NCBI GenBank assembly: GCA_001051155.2 | Contig: JYIP02000001.1 | Location: 2,418,001 to 2,482,000 of the forward strand | Length of the DNA stretch: 64,000 nucleotides | Direction: 5' to 3' | DNA from: Chrysoporthe austroafricana | Taxonomy: Eukaryota; Ascomycota; Sordariomycetes; Diaporthales; Cryphonectriaceae | Part shown: piece by piece, positions 10,051 to 21,749 of the stretch | Position numbering within the stretch: the first letter of the stretch is position 1 | Layout: the number at the start of each line of letters is the position of its first letter | Program-made: the position numbers and the translations under genes | The notes under the pieces: generated by a model | The model's input: only the letters and a program-made list of their open reading frames with translations | Databases searched by the model: none | Told to the model about the DNA's origin: nothing

Positions 10051-12903
10051 ATGGCGTCCAAGAAATACGCTTTCGTCCCCATGGACGACGAGCCTGCTGA
10101 GGCACCCCGGGAGAAGAAGAAGGATCGGCAGAAGAGGTCCAAGCACCACCGAAGGCATCGCGACGACGACAGATGGGCTGACGAGTCGCCAGTGGAAGAG
10201 GATGAGGAGCCGGAGTTCCAAGAGTCGGCTTCCAAGCGCGTCAAGGTCAGCCACGATGACGACCCTGCGGACCTGTCGGACAGCGCACGCGACAGGCAGG
10301 AGCGCGATGCCCTCGACAGGCGGCTCCGCGAGAAGGAAAGAGGGGACTCGAGGAGCAAACGCGACGACTTTGCGAGGTCTCGCGCCGACGAGAAGCGCGA
10401 TGTCGAGGATCTGCGCATACGCTCTCGACAGACGTACATGCAGAAGCGGGAGACCGAGAAGATCGCCTTGCTGAGGAAGCAGGTCGCCGATGAGCTCGAA
10501 GAAGAGCGCACGAACCCTCGCCTCTCCGAGCGGGAGCGCCGCGAGTTTCGGAAGAACAGGGAGCTCCTGCGGCTGGCTGAAGAGAGGCTGCGGATTGATG
10601 ACCACAGGGAGGGCTACTACATGCCCGAGGACTACATCACGCAGAAGGGCAAGATTGACAGGAAGAAGAAAGAAGAGGCTCTGTACAAAAGATACGTCGA
10701 GAGGGACGAATACGGCCAGGAGAAGTTCGTCACGGAGCACGAGGAATGGGAGAGGGAACAGGCACAGAAGGCCAAGACCCAGATCCTCAGACCCGAGCTG
10801 GAAGACGACGGCAGATACGAGCACCTCTTCGATGAGGAGCAGTACGTCAAATGGATCCAGGACGCCAAGCTGGCCGGTACGGACCCAAAGTTGACCCAGG
10901 AGCAAGCGTATCTCGCTGCGCAGATCGATGCCGCCGAGAAGAAACAGTTGTCGATCCAGGAGACCCGGAAAAGTCTGCCTATTTACGCATACCGAGACGA
11001 ATTTCTGGCTGCGCTCAAGGAATACCAGATTCTCGTCGTGGTTGGAGAGACAGGCAGTGGAAAGACGACTCAGCTGCCCCAGTATCTTCTTGAAGGCGGA
11101 TTTGTCAAGGACGAGACGAAAGTTGGGTGTACGCAGCCTCGAAGGGTTGCTGCAATGAGTGTTGCTGCTCGTGTCGCCGAAGAAATGGGTGTCAAGCTGG
11201 GCAACGAAGTGGGCTACTCCATCCGGTTCGAAAACAACGTCTCCGACAAGACGATCCTCGAATATATGACAGACGGTATGCTGCTGCGGCATTTCATGAC
11301 GGACCCGATGCTGAACGACTTCTCTGCCATCATGATCGACGAGGCTCACGAGCGAAGCGTGAATACGGACATCCTGTTGGCCTTGCTGAAGGATCTGGCG
11401 AGAGAACGGCCAGATCTGAAATTGCTCATCTCCTCAGCCACGATGAACGCAGCCAAGTTCGCAACTTACTTTGACGATGCACCCATCTTCAACATTCCTG
11501 GGCGCAGGTATCCCGTCGATATCTACTACACGCCTCAACCAGAGAGCAACTATGTCGCGGCCATGATCTCAACTGTCTTTCAAATCCACAGCACGCAGGG
11601 CAGAGGCGATATTCTGGTTTTCCTTACCGGTCAAGATGAGATCGACTCGGCGGAGCAGCAAATCAGCGATATTGCGAGGAAGCTAGGCAGCCGCATCAAG
11701 GAGCTGATCATTTGTCCGATTTATGCCAATCTGCCGAGCGAACTTCAGACCAAGATCTTCGAACCGACCCCGGAGAATGCACGCAAGCTGGTCCTTGCAA
11801 CGAATATTGCGGAAACATCGCTCACAATCGACAATATCGTATATGTTATCGACACGGGATATGAGAAGCAGAACTACTATAATCCCGCAACTCGCATGTC
11901 GTCTCTCAACGTGGTGCCCTGCTCTAGGGCTGCTGCCAACCAGAGAAGCGGTCGTGCTGGACGTGTTGGGCCAGGCAAATGCTTCCGACTATACACCAAA
12001 TTCTCGTATATGAATGAGATGGATGAGTCACCGACGCCGGAAATCCAGCGCACTAATCTAAACAGCGTCGTTCTGCAGCTGAAGTCTCTCGGTATCGAGA
12101 AACTACTTGACTTCGACTTCATTGACCCACCACCAACGGAAGCCCTCATCTCCGCCCTCGACAATCTTTACGCCCTACAAGCCCTCAACCACAAGGGAGA
12201 ACTGACGCGTCTCGGTCGACAGATGGCTGAATTCCCAACTGCGCCTGAAATCGCCAAGGCGGTGATTGCATCCGGCAAAGAAGGTGCTGTTGAAGAAGTC
12301 CTCAGCATTGTGGCCATGCTGGACGAAGCAGCTGCGCTATTCTTCCGACCCAAGGACAAAAAGATCCACGCAGACTCCGCCCGTCGCCGCTTCACCGTCA
12401 AGGAAGGTGGCGATCACCTGACACTGCTCAACATCTGGAATCAATGGGTGGAAAGCGACTTCTCGCCCATATGGTCGCGTGAGAACTTCCTACAGCAGCG
12501 ATCGCTCACGAGGGCGCGCGACGTCCGCGAGCAGCTTGCTAAGCTGTGCGATCGCGTGGAGGTGCAGCTCTCGTCCTGCGGCGCGAACAACTTCCGCCCG
12601 ATCCAGCGTGCCCTCACCGCCGGGTTCTTCAGCAACGCGACGCGGATGGACAGACGAGGCGACGGGTACAGGACGCTCAAGAATAACTCCAGCGTTTGGA
12701 TTCACCCGAGCAGCGTTCTGAAGGAGATTGACCCGCCGCCAAAGACGGTCATTTATCACGAGCTGGTGCAGACCAGCAAGGAGTACATGAGGAGCTGCCT
12801 GCCCATCGAGGTCGCCTGGCTAAGGGAATTGGCGCCACACTTCTATAAGAAGCACGAACTAGACGCCATGGAAGAGAAGAAAATGCCTAAGCAGAGGGGT
12901 TGA
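10051..12903 (+). CDS. PRP2: DEAH-box pre-mRNA splicing helicase Prp2 (DHX16/Cdc28)
   Basis: A single exon of 950 residues. It is an RNA-dependent ATPase of the spliceosome that remodels the activated complex before the first transesterification. An N-terminal charged Arg/Glu/Asp-rich region (about 1-290) precedes the helicase core: Walker A GETGSGKT at 332-339, DEAH at 430-433, SAT at 462-464, and QRSGRAGR at 631-638. Helicase-associated (HA2) and OB-fold domains follow, with IHPSS and YHELV, and the chain ends in KKMPKQRG, very close to the ends of DHX16 orthologues. That ending and the N-terminal region distinguish it from Prp22 (no S1 domain) and Prp16/Prp43. I prefer the ATG at 10051 (context caccATGg); an in-frame ATG at 9976 would add 25 residues that do not look conserved. 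The lack of introns is worth noting for a gene this size. Confidence 0.96.
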   Translation: MASKKYAFVPMDDEPAEAPREKKKDRQKRSKHHRRHRDDDRWADESPVEEDEEPEFQESASKRVKVSHDDDPADLSDSARDRQERDALDRRLREKERGDSRSKRDDFARSRADEKRDVEDLRIRSRQTYMQKRETEKIALLRKQVADELEEERTNPRLSERERREFRKNRELLRLAEERLRIDDHREGYYMPEDYITQKGKIDRKKKEEALYKRYVERDEYGQEKFVTEHEEWEREQAQKAKTQILRPELEDDGRYEHLFDEEQYVKWIQDAKLAGTDPKLTQEQAYLAAQIDAAEKKQLSIQETRKSLPIYAYRDEFLAALKEYQILVVVGETGSGKTTQLPQYLLEGGFVKDETKVGCTQPRRVAAMSVAARVAEEMGVKLGNEVGYSIRFENNVSDKTILEYMTDGMLLRHFMTDPMLNDFSAIMIDEAHERSVNTDILLALLKDLARERPDLKLLISSATMNAAKFATYFDDAPIFNIPGRRYPVDIYYTPQPESNYVAAMISTVFQIHSTQGRGDILVFLTGQDEIDSAEQQISDIARKLGSRIKELIICPIYANLPSELQTKIFEPTPENARKLVLATNIAETSLTIDNIVYVIDTGYEKQNYYNPATRMSSLNVVPCSRAAANQRSGRAGRVGPGKCFRLYTKFSYMNEMDESPTPEIQRTNLNSVVLQLKSLGIEKLLDFDFIDPPPTEALISALDNLYALQALNHKGELTRLGRQMAEFPTAPEIAKAVIASGKEGAVEEVLSIVAMLDEAAALFFRPKDKKIHADSARRRFTVKEGGDHLTLLNIWNQWVESDFSPIWSRENFLQQRSLTRARDVREQLAKLCDRVEVQLSSCGANNFRPIQRALTAGFFSNATRMDRRGDGYRTLKNNSSVWIHPSSVLKEIDPPPKTVIYHELVQTSKEYMRSCLPIEVAWLRELAPHFYKKHELDAMEEKKMPKQRG

Positions 12904-14648
12904 TCTCGGTGTAGTAGTAAGATTGAATAGGTAGCAGGAACGGGAGAATGACAATGGTACTCTCAATATTGTCTTCGCTGCGAGTCAGCTCTTGTAGGAG
13001 GACTGATGTCCCCCTGCGCATTTCTCTGTGGGACAATCGGCCTCACCTGCCGAACCAACTCCTCCTTCTCGGAGGAGAGCAAATGGCCTGCCGTAATAAT
13101 AAGGAAACTCGTCGAGACGAAATCTACAAAACCGCTCATTCTCGCTGATTTTACTCGTACCACCGGTGCGGCGACAGCCGTGCACATTTCCAGAGAAGCC
13201 ATTGACTCGGACATCGACATCGCCGTCTAGGTGCTCTCGTCCATACTTCCGGTCCACTCAAGGATCAGAATCGGAGGTCCTTTCGTTCTTATACTCCTGT
13301 GTCTTGTTCGCCTACTCGGATTGTTAGTATCAGGGCAGAACACTCGAAAGCTGGTCTGCCCTGGGGGGGGGACCTCACCCGGTTGACCTTGGCAGCCTGG
13401 ATAGATGAACGGGTCCATCTAGGACACGGCAGACCAGTCAGCATTGGATATCTCCAATCATGGGCTGTGTGCGTGCTCGACGGGACGCAGTGGGCCTTAC
13501 ACGAAGAGAACCGTAGCCATAGTGAAGGCTGCCAATGGGGCCATGACGGTCTGCAAGACTAAGTGTCAGTAGTGGGCGGCAGTAGAATCGGAGCTGCTCC
13601 TGCGCTATAATTACCAACCCTTGGGTTTAAGTTGCCTCTGTGTGGAGCCATGGCGACAAGTGTGTGGTTTCTCCGGTGAGCTGATGTTTTGACGATTGGA
13701 ACGGTCGGTGGAGGACTTGAGGGTCCGCGCGAGCGTTAAGAACCCCGAACCCTGGGCGGACACTTGGAACCCTCCCCCCCCCCGACAAAGCGAAAAGGAG
13801 AAATAAGAACAAAAATAAAGCGGGCGCACAGGAGACAGAGTTAGCATATTCCAGCAAATACTGTGCGGAAAATAATTTCTCGACATCAAATTCTGCTTAC
13901 GGATCAGATTATATTGTCTTGTCAACTCTGCTATGAAATGGAGATGTACTTTGTCTTTTTTTAAAAAATAAATAAATAAAATAAAATTACCTAGGTATAT
14001 ATATTTCTCCCAGCAGATTACGTCCCTGACCGCATTACATTCAAGGTACGCCATGTCCAAAAACTTAACAATGTCTATTTCTTGACATAGTATTCTACAA
14101 GTAGCAAGTACCCCAACAGGTTTATGCTAGGCAAGAGCGGTAAAGTAGATCGGTTTTCCTAGACGGAAATATAATTAAGGACTTGTTTAAGTGCAAATGC
14201 TTATCAGCAGTAAAGTTATAGTTGTAAAGGGAATTGTATTTAGATTGACGACTGAAAAACAGCTATAAAATCTATCTAATAGTAAGAAATATTTGTAATC
14301 TTATATATCCAGCTCTTCAGTCTTTTGCTTACTAAAGCTCGCTGCTGCATACTACCAGCCTTCTATGAACTTAGCCAAGAAAACCTTCTGAATCGTGACC
14401 ATACACCAACCATGACTACAGACACCCAAGACCGACATATTGACTACTGAACAGCGCTAAGAGCCGCTGCTACTCTGCAGCCTTATTTGGGATAGCTGTT
14501 ACAAGGGCAGAGTTCTGGGCTTGGAAGGGGTCTTCATTCAACGATAACTGTTAAGGGTGTTCTAAGGAGTGCTGAAGAACCAGGTCCATCCTTGATCTGT
14601 CGGGCTCTGTCCCGCCGTACTTATAGACCTTGGTTTTCGACGTTTGCC
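12904..14648. other. Intergenic with AT-rich island
   Basis: I see no gene. From about 13860 to 14340 the sequence is strongly AT- and TA-rich (aaataaataaataaaataa, tatatatattt), unlike the GC-rich surroundings. That pattern fits an old repeat decayed by RIP-type mutation, but no element can be recognised. A nine-G run lies near 13363. Confidence 0.45.
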
Positions 14649-15864
14649 TCAGGCATCTATTGCCCAGCCTCCTTCTTTATGCAGTTGGGCCTGACCGAAG
14701 CCACCATGGATCACGTACCAGGACATGAAGAAGTGAAGATCCGGGTTCTCGAGATCGGCCTGCACCAGACTGATAAACGCATCGATCTCCTCTGGCGTCA
14801 TCCCCTGGCTCCTGAAGAGCTTCCAGCAGATCCCCCGGAGGACCCTCTGCACATTGAGCTGGTGCGCCCGGCCGATTTCCTTGAACTTCGGATCACTGGG
14901 CCACGGGTTTGCTGTATCGCAGGCGGACGACAGTCAGCTTCTTGCGCGGCGAGGGGCGTCGAGGGCTCCTCGGCTGAGCATCTCTTACCTGGCAGTGGGC
15001 CCACCTCCTCTACGACGTCGACAAAGCCAGCCTCGAGGAGGTACTGCTTGTACTTCTTGGGCACGAGGAAGTCCCGCCCGACAGCCCGCCCCGCCTCGTT
15101 CACGCGGTTCCAGAACCGCTCGAGATGCGATCCGGCACACGAGCCGTCGGTACATATCGTGTCGACGCTCAGGTCCATCATCTCCAGCCACCCGCCGGGC
15201 CGGAGGCTGTCGTAAGCCTTCTGGATCACGGCGCGGTGGCTGTCGAAGCAGGTGACGACCAGCCGCATGTGGGCGTAGTCGAAGGGGTCCGGGTGCGCCC
15301 ACTCCTCGTTCTCCGCGTCCGCCCTGATCCAGGAGCAGTTCGGCGGCCCGTCGCGCTGGATGAGCGTGATGTCCGTCCCCACGACGCGCGCCTCCGGGTG
15401 CCGCCTCGCGAACTCGATCGCCCAGATGCCGGTCCCGGTCGCGACGTCGAGGACGTTCCGGGGTGACCCCACGGGGGCCCAGCACAGCTGGCCGTCGAGG
15501 AAGAGCGTGCAGACCCGGTGCTGGAGGTCTAGACGGTCTTGTTCGGCCTGGACGGGGTGTGTGAGCGGCCGGTCAGTATGCTGCGTGCGGGCGCCGGCCC
15601 GCGCTCCCGCAGCACCGGGACGGAAGTCTCACGTACCGCGTCGTTGGGGAGAAAATACCTGCCCGTTTCGTGGTTGGCATATGTCAGCCCGCTCTCCTCG
15701 TCGATGACAGACCCTGGCTCTGCGGTTGACCTGCCAGTGGGCATTTGTATGGGCTCCTGCGGGACTGATTTCGAGTCCGCATACAGGACATAGCCTTTGA
15801 AATCCACAGCCGGAAGACGAGCACATTCTTCAGCCGGGTCCTGATGCTTCTGTCCGGGGCTCAT
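14649..15864 (-). CDS. LaeA-like SAM-dependent methyltransferase
   Basis: Exons 15864-15637, 15547-14989 and 14911-14649 encode 349 residues; introns are 89 and 77 nt and all phases agree. The N-terminus is disordered, then GRYFLPNDA-AEQDRLDLQH, the entry motif of fungal class-I methyltransferases of the LaeA/TAM type. Motif I is VLDVATGTGIWAIEFA at about 108-122, followed by VVGTDIT, PPNCSW, FDYAHMRLV and LRPGGWLEMMDL. The C-terminal part holds NPWPSDPKFKEIGRA and the Trp-rich end normal for the family. Enzymes of this group are widespread; LaeA itself is a global regulator of secondary metabolism, but most paralogues have unknown substrates. This one has none of its neighbours in a biosynthetic cluster, so I call only the enzyme class. 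Confidence 0.9.
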
Positions 15865-16793
15865 CTAGGTTGGTAAAGTCTGTCCCTCCATCTTGCTTGT
15901 CCTGTGCTGCTCCCTAGCCTTGTCTTTGTTCCGAAGGCTCACTTGGGACAGCCGATGCCAACACAGAGCAGGACTAAATAACAACAAAAACATAAGTCTT
16001 CCTCAAGAATACTTTGGTTGAGGAGCATTGTCGATTATGTGATATGTGAGCAGCTACGACCCTTTGCGTAGCACTTGTGATTCAGCACATCTTATGTTCT
16101 TCGCTTACCCAATCCGGCGTGATCCACCGAGGGCATTCAGCCAAATATATGCAAGTTAGACAATGGTAGAGTGGGGAATCCGTCAGCCTCATATACTGGA
16201 TTGAGAAATGCTCGACCTACGGCTGTCCTATTCGCGACCACGAGGTGCGCTGATGACGATCTCGGCCCCCTCGCAGCGGTCATGAGTAAACAGCCACAGC
16301 GGGGGACGCGTGCAGGATGTACATGGGGGCCGAGATGATGAGCGCGAAGGTGAAGTCGTTCGGACCATGAGAGGCACCGTAGTTGATCCAGTATGCCACG
16401 CGTGTTCCGGAGGCAGTGACGCCTCCCACGGTGCGAAGGAGTAGGCCGCGATTAGTGGTCTACAAGCACTCAGCTCGGTAGGTGGAGGTGGTGCATGTGT
16501 TGATACCGTTCCCGACGCCTATGGTCACACGTCCGACGATGAATTAACTTATGGCCTGGTATTATGTTCGTCGAGCCGAATGTATTGCTTGAATAATATT
16601 CATGGGTATCTAGAAAGAAATGAGTAAGTAATTGCAGGCGTCTATCGGTGACGCTTTCCAATGACCATCAATCACCCTGATTTGAGGGTCCCTCCCACGG
16701 GGAATTTTCTGCAACCCTGTCCCAAGCCTCGTAGTAACCACCCTAATATAACCAGCACATTGATCCAAAACAAATAGCGTATGAATTCCCTGC
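15865..16793. other. Intergenic containing a dead transporter
   Basis: Between the methyltransferase and the arrestin gene there is no intact gene. The stretch 16228-16545 is the MFS relic described separately. The rest, including 15960-16160, shows nothing. Confidence 0.5.
16228..16545 (-). pseudogene. MFS sugar-transporter pseudogene fragment
   Basis: Reading the minus strand from 16545, one frame gives FIVGRVTIGVGNGINTCTT, YRAEC, a TAG stop, then NRGLLL, GGVTASGTRVAYWINYGASH and ends at a TGA. A second frame then continues with LWLFTHDRCEGAE and PRGRE before a TAG. These are the successive landmarks of fungal sugar porters: the VGR..TG.GNG(I/M)NT helix, the YQ(S/A)EC signature, NRG, the YWI(N/D)YG helix, and the cytoplasmic PRWL..HDR loop. 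At least one in-frame stop, one frameshift and loss of the segment between the YWINYG helix and the PRWL motif show the gene is dead; the first four and last six helices are missing. It resembles lactose/hexose-type permeases. Assignment rests on remembered family motifs, which are very specific here. Confidence 0.85.
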
Positions 16794-18602
16794 TCAGCTT
16801 TTTTCCGGCAGTGTATCCGGCGCATTCTCATTCGTGACACCACTCCACGCCGGCCGCCCCTCCACCGAGACCGGTCCCAGGGCATCCGCCATAGCCTCGT
16901 CGTAGCTAGGTGGCGCATCGTCGTAGGTCGGCGGCTCAGCTCCCTCAAACGCTTGCTCGCCCGCTCCTCCGCTAGTACCGGCAGCATGGCTCCCAGCAGT
17001 GGAGGCTTGCCCCGCCACCTGGCCGGGCTGCAGCTGCGGCGGATAGAGCGGATCATGTTGTTGTCTGGGCGGCAGCGCCGGGCTCGACTGCGACGCCGCT
17101 GCGTTCGGCCGCGGCGACGGCCTCGAGGATTGTGCGTGAGACTGTGACTGCGTGCGTGTCTGCGACCTACGGCTCTTCATGGCGGCCTGCGCTAGGCCCT
17201 CGGGCGGCGTCAGGCCAGAGTAGACTTGAACCGAGCTGAAATGCAGCGGGAGGAAGAGCGTCTGGGCTAGATCGGGCACGATACGGTTCTTGCCCTTCCC
17301 CTTGCCTTTCTTCATATTCAGAGCCGATGTCTTGGAAGAGACTGAGGCCGTGTCGTCGGGTATGGTGGACGTTGTCCCTGGTGGCTTTCCCCAGCTCACG
17401 CCCAATCTGATCTCGAGGGCGTATGTCCGTTTGAGATTGCATGTTAGGAAGCTGGGCATCACGGTGTTTGGGAGGGGTTTCGAATCCCAGAGCACCGTAT
17501 TGATCTCGGTCTCTTTGCCTACTGCATCGTCGGGACCGTTCTGCAGAGGAATAGCAAGACCATGCCTTGCGACGACGACCCATTTTGTCGTCTCGTTGTT
17601 GATGAGGTCCTGAGCCCGTACGACAGTAGTACCCACGAGCTCAATTTGGATTGACGTCAGGTAGCACTCTGCTCGGCTGTCGACGAGCTTCTTGGCGATA
17701 AGGCGGAGCGGGACAGGTTTGTTGCAGGTGAGGACCGAGGGATGTGGAAGACGAGCAGATAGCTCCACCGACGGCGGCTGCTCGACGTCTGGTGGTGGTG
17801 TGCCTTTGGTATCGAGTGGTTGGGCGCTCGACTTCCGGCTGAACATGGAGCCCCTCTTGGGGTTCAGAGGCGGTGTCGAGGGGCCGCCCAGACCAGGACT
17901 CTTCGGCCGGAAGGTGAACGGTCGTCTCGCGTAGGCCTCCTGGTTCGTGACTGGTGGTCGCGGTGGCTCGATGGGCAGGAACTTGAATCCGAGCTGCTGC
18001 CTGTAGTTCTCCTTGAAAAGCCCCGGCCTTTGTATCGTCACCTTGACATAGTACCGGATCTCCGCTTCCCTCGGGAAACCCGTGAAGCTGGGAGGCAGCG
18101 TTTTGGTGACGTGCTTGTAGAAAAGCTGCTTGCTGCCGTCCATCAACCTGATCCCGCCCATGCCGAAGAAGCTTGGTCCCGCAAAGCCTCCTGCTCCCGC
18201 CAGACCACCTATCTGTGCCATGGCGCCCGGGTCACCGCAGGCATTGTTGAAGGGGACCTTGAACTTGAAATCCCATACATGCTGGCCGGGGTTCAGCAGG
18301 ACAGACGGTGAGTAGGCAGGCACGCTGTCATCGGGATAGACCTGCTGCACCTTATAGAGGACCTTGTGGTTCTCGTGGACGACCTGAGCTTTGTCAACGG
18401 TTCCCCGTCGAAGCCCGTTGCCCTGTGGGTAAGCGCCCGGCACGTCAGGCGTGCCCAAGGCGGTCTTGGACTCACCCTCGAGCTTGACAATGACGGCGCC
18501 GATGCTCTCTGCCCGGCTGATATTTAGCATTACCCTCCCAGAGATTATGTCGAGGTTGGTGTAGAACTCGGGAGCATTGTCGAGTGCTATGCGGATCGAC
18601 AT
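16794..18602 (-). CDS. Arrestin-related trafficking adaptor
   Basis: A single exon of 602 residues starting at the ATG at 18602 (an in-frame GTG six codons upstream is not used). The N-terminal 220 residues form an arrestin N-type beta sandwich (IALDNAPEFYTNLDIISGRV, a strand start typical of fungal arrestins, then KLEGES). The arrestin C-type half follows at about 300-440 (SVELSARLPHPSVLTCNKPVPLRL). Long disordered linkers rich in Pro/Ser/Gln precede the C-terminus, where PPTY (557-560) and PPSY (564-567) are PPxY motifs for the WW domains of a Rsp5-type ubiquitin ligase. Proteins of this kind recruit the ligase to plasma-membrane transporters and receptors to trigger endocytosis. Which cargo this one serves cannot be told. 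Its neighbour is a dead sugar porter, which is probably coincidence. Confidence 0.92.
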   Translation of the reverse strand: MSIRIALDNAPEFYTNLDIISGRVMLNISRAESIGAVIVKLEGESKTALGTPDVPGAYPQGNGLRRGTVDKAQVVHENHKVLYKVQQVYPDDSVPAYSPSVLLNPGQHVWDFKFKVPFNNACGDPGAMAQIGGLAGAGGFAGPSFFGMGGIRLMDGSKQLFYKHVTKTLPPSFTGFPREAEIRYYVKVTIQRPGLFKENYRQQLGFKFLPIEPPRPPVTNQEAYARRPFTFRPKSPGLGGPSTPPLNPKRGSMFSRKSSAQPLDTKGTPPPDVEQPPSVELSARLPHPSVLTCNKPVPLRLIAKKLVDSRAECYLTSIQIELVGTTVVRAQDLINNETTKWVVVARHGLAIPLQNGPDDAVGKETEINTVLWDSKPLPNTVMPSFLTCNLKRTYALEIRLGVSWGKPPGTTSTIPDDTASVSSKTSALNMKKGKGKGKNRIVPDLAQTLFLPLHFSSVQVYSGLTPPEGLAQAAMKSRRSQTRTQSQSHAQSSRPSPRPNAAASQSSPALPPRQQHDPLYPPQLQPGQVAGQASTAGSHAAGTSGGAGEQAFEGAEPPTYDDAPPSYDEAMADALGPVSVEGRPAWSGVTNENAPDTLPEKS

Positions 18603-20967
<2,365 letters not shown>

Positions 20968-21749
20968 GTTGGGAGAAGGTCAATTGGTATATAAGCCTCC
21001 GGGGATCAATTGTAGCAGAGGAGTGGCAAGAGGAGGAGGCTCATCACTTGATTCGGCGTCACGGTGTAGGCAGGCAGGCGTTCAGGTCGAAAAGCTCCCT
21101 GCTGCAAGGGACCAAGGGCATTTTGCTGGATTAGAGATACCTAAAAGGAACATCCGGAGCAGCTAGTCATGGCTACAAAAGAGGGTTGGATGACAGCGCA
21201 AGAGACTCTCGGCGTGGGCAGCCCCGCCTGCTCGTCCGTACTCAGAGCTGACGCACACATAGTCTTGGTTGTTTTGTCCGTGCTCGCCCCTCTATCCGGT
21301 GCACGTGCTGTATAAGATCCTCCACATGAATTGAGGCGCACGAGAAGGCCTCCGAATGTATTCCCTGTCTCTTCGGCTCTTCGCATTCCTACCTCATCGA
21401 GGGCCAATGACCCGAGGCGCTCATTAAACACGATAATGACAAAGCGGCAGGTGAGAGCACCCGACCTGACTGAAGCGGACAAATTGATGGATTTCATGAT
21501 GCTTGAGATTGTCTGTATCGATGAATAATGCTAACGATGCATGCTATATATTTATGTTGATATCGTGGTTCGAATTCTTACCGACTAAGCCGCTCCACCC
21601 AAACGCCCGCCGAGACAGGAAAGTAAAGACCTTTAATGTATGTTTCTTATACCGTCTTTATGCCGTGATAATACATCTCGAACACCACAACCCACCTGGA
21701 ACTGCCCACATCTGAATCTATGCCCTGTGCGCTGCCCGGAGGGCAGGCC
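20968..21749. other. Convergent intergenic
   Basis: It lies between the DIM1 stop and the stop of the minus-strand gene at 21750. A ggttcgaattc near 21568 mimics a tRNA T-loop, but no acceptor stem exists. I see nothing else. Confidence 0.45.

Noticed and set aside
14649..18602. Secondary-metabolite cluster around the LaeA-like enzyme
   Set aside because: Neighbours are a splicing helicase, a dead transporter and an arrestin; no backbone synthase is present.
21568..21600. tRNA-like ggttcgaattc
   Set aside because: Resembles a T-loop, but no matching acceptor stem, D-arm or anticodon arm is found in the 80 bases upstream.
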